Shown: positions 1 to 5,248 of the stretch, piece by piece
Numbering within the stretch: the first letter of the stretch is position 1
Layout: each line of letters opens with the position of its first letter
DNA from: Pseudobacteriovorax antillogorgiicola
Lineage (GTDB): Bacteria > Bdellovibrionota_B > Oligoflexia > Oligoflexales > RGVZ01
Assembly (NCBI GenBank): GCA_945897695.1
Contig: CAMDGW010000142.1
Location: 1 to 6,364 of the forward strand
Direction of reading: 5' to 3'
Length of the DNA stretch: 6,364 nt
Made by a program: the position numbers and the translations under genes
Notes under the pieces: generated by a model
Told to the model about the DNA's origin: nothing
The model's database searches: none
The model's input: the letters and a program-made list of their open reading frames with translations, nothing else

Positions 1-50
1 ATCGTAGCTCCCTCTCCGACGCACCAGCCTCCCAGGTCGGAGAAAAAGCT

Positions 51-392
51 TTGAAAACCCCATTAATTCAGCCAACGGCGGTGCCCTCAAACGCTTCTGG
101 TGTCAAGTCAGAATCGAGTTTACCCACAAAACAAGACTCTTTGGCCCAAAATCTGCGCCGCTTAGCTCAGGATGAGCTTGATAAGATGGTTCGACAATCG
201 CCAGGGGCTTATGCGGATCTGAAAGAAAAATACATCGCATCTCTTGATCAAGATACAAAGTCACTTGTCCTGGACGTCCAGCGGAGACTGGGTTCTAAGA
301 CTTTTGACCGTCATTTAAGAATTCGTTTAGTCCATTATATGGTCGAGCATCCGGCTAGCTGGAATTCGATTTCGACTCGCCTGCCGATCTAA
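51..392 (+). CDS. Hypothetical protein, possibly the C-terminal end of a longer one
   Basis: I do not recognise this family. From the TTG at 51 it encodes 113 residues. Residues 1-30 are rich in Ser, Pro, Thr and Ala and look like a disordered linker. Residues 31-110 look like a helical, charged domain (for example SLAQNLRRLAQDELDKM, then LVLDVQRRLG and RIRLVHYMVEHP). There is no signal peptide or membrane segment. The TTG is supported by GGAG at 39-42, eight bases upstream. However, the same frame stays open to the left edge of the window (codons from position 3), and those codons also read as Ser/Ala/Pro-rich linker. The gene may therefore start outside the window, with this part being a C-terminal domain behind a linker. 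It ends at TAA 390-392. The next gene has its own promoter, so the two are probably separate units. Confidence 0.6.
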   Translation: MKTPLIQPTAVPSNASGVKSESSLPTKQDSLAQNLRRLAQDELDKMVRQSPGAYADLKEKYIASLDQDTKSLVLDVQRRLGSKTFDRHLRIRLVHYMVEHPASWNSISTRLPI

Positions 393-405
393 ATAATCAT
401 TTTTC

Positions 406-431
406 TCGAAAAAAAATGCATTTTTTCTCGG
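406..431. repeat. AT-rich palindrome after the first gene
   Basis: The sequence is centred on ATGCAT, with AAAAAATGCATTTTTT forming a perfect core. The symmetry continues past one mismatch (410/427) through CGA and TCG, with a closing T-G wobble. It lies 14 bases after the stop of the upstream gene and just before the HU promoter. It could act as a weak terminator in either direction, since the T6 lies inside the stem, or as an intrinsically bent site bound by a protein. It lacks the GC-rich stem and trailing T-run of a standard terminator. Confidence 0.4.
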
Positions 432-438
432 AACACTC

Positions 439-467
439 TTGATTTTTAGCATATTGCCTTTTATGAT
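439..467 (+). promoter_or_regulatory. Sigma70-type promoter of the HU gene
   Basis: The -35 box is TTGATT (439-444), followed by a 17-base spacer and the -10 box TATGAT (462-467, five of six consensus bases). A start of transcription about seven bases downstream falls near 474-475 and gives a leader of roughly 46 bases before the ATG at 521. The spacer and flanks are AT-rich. This is the clearest promoter in the window and fits a highly expressed nucleoid protein. Confidence 0.75.
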
Positions 468-474
468 TTTTTTT

Positions 475-492
475 CAGAACGATTTCGTTCTG
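475..492 (+). promoter_or_regulatory. Stem-loop at the predicted 5' end of the HU mRNA
   Basis: CAGAACG (475-481) pairs perfectly with CGTTCTG (486-492) around an ATTT loop. The hairpin begins at or within one or two bases of the start site predicted from the promoter at 439-467. It leaves the Shine-Dalgarno AGGGAGG (506-512) single-stranded downstream. Stem-loops at the extreme 5' end are known to protect mRNAs such as ompA from decay. A protein-binding inverted repeat at +1 is the alternative reading. Confidence 0.5.
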
Positions 493-520
493 GAATGAAA
501 TTTTCAGGGAGGCCCATTAA

Positions 521-931
521 ATGGCTAAGAAGAAGACAACCGTAAAGAAGACTGCAAAAGCTAAAGCTGCTCCAAAAGCGAAAGCTGTTGCAAACACCAA
601 CAAATCACCTGTTGCGATCAAAGCTGTAAACAAGCCACGCACCAAGAGCGAGATCGTTACAGCTCTTGCTGATAACACAGGTCTGACACGCAAGGATGTT
701 GGAGCAATCTTCAACGCTCTTGGCGAAGTCATTGGTCTTGATGTGGGCAAAAAAGGCCCAGGAATCTTCACGGTCCCAGGCCTCATGAAGATCACACGCG
801 TTCACAAGCCTGCTACTAAGGCTCGCAAAGGCGTCAACCCATTTACTGGCGAAGAGCAAATGTTCAAAGCTAAGCCTGCTCGCAACGTCGTGAAGGTTCG
901 CGCTCTTAAAGCTCTTAAGGAAATGGTATAA
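521..931 (+). CDS. HU-family DNA-binding protein with Lys/Ala-rich N-terminal tail
   Basis: This is a nucleoid-associated protein predicted to bind and bend DNA as a dimer. Residues 1-39 form a basic tail of Lys, Ala and Pro (repeated KAK, KKT and PKAK units) resembling histone-H1-like tails. Residues 40-136 are the HU/IHF fold: helices from KSEIVTALADNTGLTRKDV, a short sheet around VPGLMKI, and the DNA-embracing arm with NPFTGEE. P107 of the arm matches the conserved intercalating proline of HU, and the C-terminal helix ends VRALKALKEMV. At 136 residues it is about 45 longer than classic HU (about 90), almost all of it the tail. The usual GFGTF turn is replaced by VPGLMKI, so it is a divergent subfamily rather than hupA or hupB. 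The start has a strong Shine-Dalgarno, AGGGAGG at 506-512, eight bases before the ATG. Its own promoter lies upstream and an intrinsic terminator downstream. Confidence 0.93.
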   Translation: MAKKKTTVKKTAKAKAAPKAKAVANTNKSPVAIKAVNKPRTKSEIVTALADNTGLTRKDVGAIFNALGEVIGLDVGKKGPGIFTVPGLMKITRVHKPATKARKGVNPFTGEEQMFKAKPARNVVKVRALKALKEMV

Positions 932-962
932 TCCAGACCTTTTGAACTCTTAGGTATATCGC

Positions 963-997
963 AGAGGGTACGCATTAATTGCGTACCCTCTTTTTTT
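963..997 (+). terminator. Intrinsic terminator of the HU gene
   Basis: A perfect 12-base-pair stem (963-974 with 980-991; core GAGGGTACGC and GCGTACCCTC) closes a five-base TTAAT loop and runs directly into seven T residues (991-997). It lies 31 bases after the HU stop codon. It should isolate the HU transcript from the downstream pepP unit. Confidence 0.95.
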
Positions 998-1080
998 GCA
1001 GATAAAATAGCCCAACCTTGTTGATTACAAGCCACTATAAATGATTGAATAGGTATCTAAACAAAGAGTGAAGGGACCTT

Positions 1081-2391
1081 ATGCTGACACTTCCTCGGAT
1101 CAACTTCCGTAATCGACTTAATCATGTCATCTCAAAGCTAAACGGGCAGGCTATGCTTTTGATAGCTCAGCCGCAGGCTTACCGCAATAGCACAGTGGAA
1201 GCTCCCTGGAGACAGGATAGTCTTTTTTACTACCTCACTGGTTTTAGTGAAACCGATGCTGCATTGCTGATTTTGTCGCATCGTTCTGAATCCGAGCCTC
1301 GAGTGATCCTCTTTCTTCGCGATAAGGATCCCCATGCCGAATTGTGGAATGGCCTTAGGCTCGGGGTCAGCTTAGCTAAAGAAACGCTCGCCATAGATGA
1401 GGCCTATGCCTGGGATGATCTATGGACAAAGCTTCCTGGTCTATTGTCAGGTGCCCAGGGTCTCCACTATTCACTCGGTGTTTGGCATGATTTCGACCGT
1501 AAAGTTATTGAGTCTCTGCGTAAACATCGCGTGACGTCAGCAAGAAATGCGGCTGGTATGCTTTCTGTCTCAGATCCGGCAGTGATCAGCGGAAGTGTTC
1601 GGCTTTGCAAAGCTTCTGAAGAAATTGCGCGTATGAAGGCTGCTGCCAAGATAACGGCAGGAGCATTTTCTCGCGCGCTTAAGGAGCTTCAGCCCGGCCA
1701 ATCAGAGCGTGAGGTCCACGCTACGCTTCTCTATGAGTTTTTGAAGGGTGGCGCTGAGATGGAGGCTTATGGCTCCATCGTGGCCGGAGGTAATAACGCC
1801 TGTATCCTTCATTATCGTGATAATAACGCCCCTTTGCGGGATGGCGAGTTGCTTTTAATTGATGCTGGTTGCCAGGTTGAAAACTACGCGTCCGACGTTA
1901 CCAGGACTTATCCGATAAATGGTAAGTTTACCGCTGCTCAGAAAGAATTGTACTCAATCTGTTTGCAGTCTCAGAAAGACGCAATTGCTGCTGCCAAACC
2001 GGGAGCTACCTGGGTCGATGTTCAGGATGCAGCATTTAAGACCTTGGCAAAGGGTCTGATTGAAATTGGGCTTATCAAAGTTCCGCTCGAAGAGGCACTT
2101 CACAAAAATATTCATAAGCAATTCTGTCCGCACGGCATCAGTCACTGGATTGGCTTAGACGTGCATGATGCTGGCGTCTATAAGCAGGGGGAAACTCCTG
2201 TTCCATTTGAGCCCGGTATGTATTTTAGCGTTGAGCCAGGAATCTATATCAACGCATCTGATACTTCTGTACCGGAAGAGTATCGTGGAATTGGAATTAG
2301 AATCGAAGATGATGTTCTTATCACCGCATCAGGTAACGAGGTTCTGACCGCATCTATTGCAAAAGAAATTGCAGATATTGAACGTCCATGA
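1081..2391 (+). CDS. pepP: Xaa-Pro aminopeptidase (aminopeptidase P)
   Basis: This cytoplasmic M24 metallopeptidase removes N-terminal residues that precede proline. Residues 1 to about 170 are the aminopeptidase P N-terminal domain (for example WRQDSLFYYLTGFSETDA). Residues about 175-436 form the pita-bread catalytic domain. The di-metal (Mn) ligands are all visible: D261 in LIDAG, D272 in SDVTRT, H355 in GISHWIGLDVHD, E385 in VEPGIYI and E409 in IRIEDD. The supporting histidines H244, H351 and H362 are also present. Spacing matches E. coli PepP within a few residues, and 436 residues is full length. The ATG at 1081 has AGGGA at 1072-1076, a rather short four-base spacing. No convincing promoter is seen between the HU terminator and the start; a TATAAA at 1036-1041 lacks a partner -35. 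The stop overlaps the next start as ATGA. Confidence 0.95.
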   Translation: MLTLPRINFRNRLNHVISKLNGQAMLLIAQPQAYRNSTVEAPWRQDSLFYYLTGFSETDAALLILSHRSESEPRVILFLRDKDPHAELWNGLRLGVSLAKETLAIDEAYAWDDLWTKLPGLLSGAQGLHYSLGVWHDFDRKVIESLRKHRVTSARNAAGMLSVSDPAVISGSVRLCKASEEIARMKAAAKITAGAFSRALKELQPGQSEREVHATLLYEFLKGGAEMEAYGSIVAGGNNACILHYRDNNAPLRDGELLLIDAGCQVENYASDVTRTYPINGKFTAAQKELYSICLQSQKDAIAAAKPGATWVDVQDAAFKTLAKGLIEIGLIKVPLEEALHKNIHKQFCPHGISHWIGLDVHDAGVYKQGETPVPFEPGMYFSVEPGIYINASDTSVPEEYRGIGIRIEDDVLITASGNEVLTASIAKEIADIERP

Positions 2392-3722
2392 GAATTCTCA
2401 CCGTAGCTTTTTTTGCAACGCTATCTTGCGTCTTAGGAGCACAATGGGCGCGGGGCGAATCTTCAGGCTGCGTTCCTCATCACAAGAAAAACTCTGCGTT
2501 TCGTTTTCCAGTTGTCTTAAAGGGCCAGGCCTGGCTTAAGGGCAGGCCAATCAACCGAATTGAGGCATGGTCAGTTAAGTCGGGGCGCTGGTCAAAGATT
2601 CCTCTTCAAATTGATGAAGTAAATCTTGAAGGCAGCTACGTTCTCGAAGGTGGTTTACCATTTACTAGCAACTCCGATGATGGAATTTACGACTCTAACG
2701 ATGAGTTGAGCATTAAAGGGACTTCGATTGGTGAATCCTTCACAAGTCACAAAGTGCCAGTCCATCTCAGAAAAGATTTTAAAGATTTCGCACGGGTTGA
2801 CTTCTGTGGTGAAAAAGATGGTTACCTTGGGTCAATTTTCTTGGGGGAACTCACGGCGCCCAAGATTTCTGAGCCTGTGAAGCCTCTATTTGACCCTGCA
2901 ACTGGTGTCGTGGAATCGTCAAAATATAAATATATATTTCGCAAAGAACAGCCAATGCTCATAGGCGACGTTCTGATCATGACAGGCTCCGGTCCTAAAC
3001 AGGTTTTTGCTGGTAGTTCCTTTGTCATGCCTCTGTTGCCTAGGCTTTTCCTTTTCCCTTCGATGTATTTTGGGGAGCAAGACTTCACATCAGAGGTGGA
3101 ATCTTGGCGAACAGGGCCTATCCGAAGTATTGTTGCCGTGGGTGCCAAGATGCGGCGATTCTTTGGTATGGTGAATTTGCACTTGTTTAGTGAGCTTGTT
3201 TTTTATGAGGATTACTTTCAAATTCCGACCCAAATTGAGTTCATATTCGACCCCTCCCGGTTCCTCAATCGAGGCTCAGGGCTGTCCTATATCCTCAAGT
3301 ACCCTGAGGACAGTAATTGGACCTTAACCTCTAATCTTGACCCTTTGCCACCGTCAGGTCCGGTTGAGGGCTCTCTAAAGAAGACTGCCTATGACCAGTC
3401 CCCATCCGGCATTTACTCTGTCCTAGGTCATAGTGAGCTGGGCAGTTTTATGGCTAACGTCAGAGTCGATTCTAAGGCCCTTAAATTAGCGCCGCCGCCC
3501 TATTTGGCCCTGGATAAGGACTTTGCTAACCAGGAGCTTCAGTCTCGTTGGCCCTGGCTTAAAAAGTCATCAGGAAGCCTAGCTGTTTTTATTGATATAT
3601 CCGGTGTAAAACGTGGACTATACGATTTTGCCCTTGACGTAGCACTGTCAAATCAGGCAGATGATGGGTTTACGGATTTTCAAGCCGTTTCGGCCAATTG
3701 GCACGAGCCAACAAACTTTTGA
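2388..3722 (+). CDS. Exported protein of unknown function, coupled to pepP
   Basis: I do not recognise the family. The 444-residue product begins with a Sec signal peptide: R2, a hydrophobic stretch at residues 3-18, and a probable cleavage after ARG (21-23). The only cysteine before the cleavage site (C14, in TLSC) does not fit a lipobox. The mature part has exactly two cysteines, C28 and C140, which could form a disulfide in the periplasm. Residues about 70-110 contain IPLQIDEV and then an acidic loop DDGIYDSNDEL (97-107), which resembles Ca-binding loops of the DxDG-xx-D-xx-D kind. The rest looks beta-rich with aromatic clusters (ELVFYEDYFQIP, WPWLKK), and there is no further membrane segment. 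The ATG overlaps the pepP stop as ATGA, and no Shine-Dalgarno is visible before it, so translation probably depends on ribosomes finishing pepP. A periplasmic or surface location is inferred. No enzymatic motif was found. Confidence 0.85.
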   Translation: MRILTVAFFATLSCVLGAQWARGESSGCVPHHKKNSAFRFPVVLKGQAWLKGRPINRIEAWSVKSGRWSKIPLQIDEVNLEGSYVLEGGLPFTSNSDDGIYDSNDELSIKGTSIGESFTSHKVPVHLRKDFKDFARVDFCGEKDGYLGSIFLGELTAPKISEPVKPLFDPATGVVESSKYKYIFRKEQPMLIGDVLIMTGSGPKQVFAGSSFVMPLLPRLFLFPSMYFGEQDFTSEVESWRTGPIRSIVAVGAKMRRFFGMVNLHLFSELVFYEDYFQIPTQIEFIFDPSRFLNRGSGLSYILKYPEDSNWTLTSNLDPLPPSGPVEGSLKKTAYDQSPSGIYSVLGHSELGSFMANVRVDSKALKLAPPPYLALDKDFANQELQSRWPWLKKSSGSLAVFIDISGVKRGLYDFALDVALSNQADDGFTDFQAVSANWHEPTNF

Positions 3723-3760
3723 ACTATAGATTTCACTAGTCAGTCCCATGTCCTTGTATC

Positions 3761-3782
3761 GGATGGACGAGATCTCTCATCC
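3761..3782. promoter_or_regulatory. Nested palindrome in the gap before the ribbon-helix-helix gene
   Basis: GGATG (3761-3765) is mirrored by CATCC (3778-3782). Between them lies the perfect eight-base palindrome GAGATCTC (3769-3776). There is no T-run after it, so it does not look like an intrinsic terminator. It may be a protein-binding site or a weak RNA hairpin after the preceding gene. Confidence 0.25.
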
Positions 3783-3799
3783 CTTAGGCCAGGGTTAAC

Positions 3800-3815
3800 G
3801 AGCTCCTAGTAGCTC
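3800..3815. promoter_or_regulatory. Inverted repeat GAGCT-N6-AGCTC upstream of the ribbon-helix-helix gene
   Basis: Five-base perfect arms (3800-3804 and 3811-3815) surround a six-base centre. The repeat ends about 19 bases before the ATG at 3835 and is followed by AAATTTTT. It could be a short hairpin terminator for the upstream gene, although the stem is weak. It could also be an operator, since ribbon-helix-helix proteins commonly bind short inverted repeats at their own promoters. No clear -35/-10 pair is visible in this 112-base gap. Confidence 0.3.
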
Positions 3816-3834
3816 AAATTTTTAAGGAAATATA

Positions 3835-4362
3835 ATGGCAAAATTGAATCATGACGCGGATAATCGTGGAAATCGAATTGAAGCGGCCAATCAGGTTGCA
3901 ACGGAGCTTCAAGACGATGAAATGGAAGAGGGTCTTGATGAAAGTCCTGAACCATTGCCTGAGGATCTGAGCATTCGTATTTCGAAAGTTCTACACAGAA
4001 AATTGCGTGATAATGCCCGCGAAGAAGGCGTTACTATTGATGAGCTTATTTCCGAGCTACTTGCAGAGGGCGTCGTTCTAAGGGCCTGGGAAATCGTCGA
4101 ACGCAAGCACACTATGCGCGGTGGGAATCAAGGTAATTTTAATCGCAATCCCCAAAGCGGTAATGTTAGTGGCAATGTAGCCAGTGGAAATAACCAGCAG
4201 GGTAATCAGCAGCATCGAAACCAATTTCAGCAGGGCGGTAACCGTCAGGCTCAGAAAAAACTGCAGCGTCAGGCTCGACAGCATGCAAATGCGATGGACC
4301 TACTTCAGGACAAAGCTGCGTTTCTTGAATATGTCCGCAATCAAGAAAAAAAACGTCGTTAA
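3835..4362 (+). CDS. Ribbon-helix-helix protein with Gly/Asn/Gln-rich linker
   Basis: This is a predicted small DNA-binding protein of 175 residues. Residues 1-44 are polar, with an acidic patch at 27-44. Residues 45-90 fit a ribbon-helix-helix fold: a strand with alternating residues LSIRIS (45-50), helix A (51-64), a turn at EEGVT, and helix B (DELISELLAEGVVLRAWEIV). Residues 95-137 are low complexity, dominated by Gly, Asn and Gln with SGNV-like repeats, and are surely disordered. Residues 138-175 are a basic, probably helical tail ending EKKRR. The ATG has AAGGAA at 3824-3829 with good spacing. speE begins 28 bases after its stop, so the two are probably cotranscribed. The target is unknown: it may be a transcription factor or a nucleoid- or RNA-associated protein. 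No toxin partner is adjacent, which argues against a HicB- or ParD-type antitoxin. Confidence 0.8.
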   Translation: MAKLNHDADNRGNRIEAANQVATELQDDEMEEGLDESPEPLPEDLSIRISKVLHRKLRDNAREEGVTIDELISELLAEGVVLRAWEIVERKHTMRGGNQGNFNRNPQSGNVSGNVASGNNQQGNQQHRNQFQQGGNRQAQKKLQRQARQHANAMDLLQDKAAFLEYVRNQEKKRR

Positions 4363-4390
4363 TCTTTAATAGTTTCTGGGGATTTGATCG

Positions 4391-5248
4391 ATGGATCTGT
4401 GGGTTACCGAGCAGGAAGGTGAGCACATTCGAACGGGATGGGCTGTTACCGAAGTTCTATTTAGCGGCAAAAGTGAATTCCAGATTGTAGACGTTGTTGA
4501 GACGAAGGCCTACGGCACCATGTTGCTGCTCGATGGTCTGGTTATGATCACGGACGCAGACGAGTTCATCTATCATGAAATGATTTCTCATGTGCCACTT
4601 TGTCTTCACAAAAATCCACGTCGTGTCGTTGTGATTGGCGGTGGCGATGGCGGAACAGTTCGAGAAATTCTCAAGCACCCAGACGTTGAAGAAGTCATTC
4701 TTTGCGAAATCGATAGCATGGTCATCGATGCTAGTAAGAAATTCTTCCCTCAGGTAGCCAACTGTCTCAATCCTGGTGTCGACAAGCGCGTCAAAGTTCG
4801 TGTCGGCGATGGTGTTGCTTTTATGAAAGAGCTTAACAACGAAATTGACGTGATTCTCGTGGATTCTACCGACCCGATTGGCCCTGGCGAGGGCTTATTT
4901 AGTCGTGAATTTTACCGCGATGTTGCGAAGGCACTTAAACCTGGCGGGCTCATGGCGGCACAAAGTGAGTCGCCATTGTTTACTAAGGAAGCTTTGGGCC
5001 GTATTCACAGAAATATTAGTGGTGGTTTTAAACACCGCCGAAGTTACGTAGCTCCTATTCCGACCTATCCACGCGGAAGCTGGTCTTGGACTGTGGCTGC
5101 ACAGTCTCCAATCGATCCCGCATCTTTTGACAAGGTGCGTTTTGGTCGTGTCGAAAAAGGACTTCAGTATCTAAGTCACGATTTAATGACTGGAGCATTT
5201 GCGCTACCAAGATTTTATGCTGACAAGATTGAGGGTGACTTCACTTAA
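4391..5248 (+). CDS. speE: Spermidine synthase (polyamine aminopropyltransferase)
   Basis: This cytoplasmic enzyme transfers the aminopropyl group of decarboxylated S-adenosylmethionine to putrescine, giving spermidine and methylthioadenosine. Residues 1 to about 65 are the N-terminal beta domain with GKSEFQ and DEFIYHEM (57-64). The Rossmann-like domain carries the nucleotide loop GGGDGG (83-88), the acidic end of the next strand CEID (E106, D108), and the catalytic-site signature DSTDPIGPGEGLF starting at D158. At 285 residues it is close to E. coli SpeE. The Shine-Dalgarno is modest (GGGGA at 4378-4382). It probably shares a transcript with the ribbon-helix-helix gene. No speD or other polyamine gene is in the window. 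The TAA at 5246-5248 abuts the stop of the convergent peptidase gene. A preference for cadaverine or spermine-type products cannot be excluded from sequence alone. Confidence 0.95.
   Translation: MDLWVTEQEGEHIRTGWAVTEVLFSGKSEFQIVDVVETKAYGTMLLLDGLVMITDADEFIYHEMISHVPLCLHKNPRRVVVIGGGDGGTVREILKHPDVEEVILCEIDSMVIDASKKFFPQVANCLNPGVDKRVKVRVGDGVAFMKELNNEIDVILVDSTDPIGPGEGLFSREFYRDVAKALKPGGLMAAQSESPLFTKEALGRIHRNISGGFKHRRSYVAPIPTYPRGSWSWTVAAQSPIDPASFDKVRFGRVEKGLQYLSHDLMTGAFALPRFYADKIEGDFT

Noticed and set aside
517..1035. Three antisense open frames over the HU gene (517-795, 605-859, 802-1035 on the - strand)
   Set aside because: They lie wholly or mostly opposite a clear HU gene, and their hydrophobic or Cys-rich composition is what the complement of Lys/Ala codons gives. 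The last one also runs through the terminator.
1018..1059. Promoter for pepP (TTGTTG/TTGATT with TATAAA or TATCTA)
   Set aside because: The boxes are present but the spacings (9, 12 or 27 bases and more) do not fit sigma70, so no promoter is called.
2421..2432. Lipoprotein signal (TLSC) in the exported protein
   Set aside because: The residue at -3 is Thr rather than Leu/Val/Ile, with Leu at -2. A type I cleavage after ARG fits better.
2822..3148. 108-residue antisense open frame inside the exported protein gene
   Set aside because: It is fully covered by a gene with a signal peptide and an operon position, and has no recognisable domain.
3835..4362. Antitoxin of a toxin-antitoxin pair
   Set aside because: It has a ribbon-helix-helix fold, but neither neighbour is a small toxin; the downstream gene is speE.
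4078..4426. Antisense frames (4078-4284, 4166-4426) and a + frame (4184-4369) over the ribbon-helix-helix gene
   Set aside because: They are shadows of the low-complexity coding region, with no domain and no supported start.
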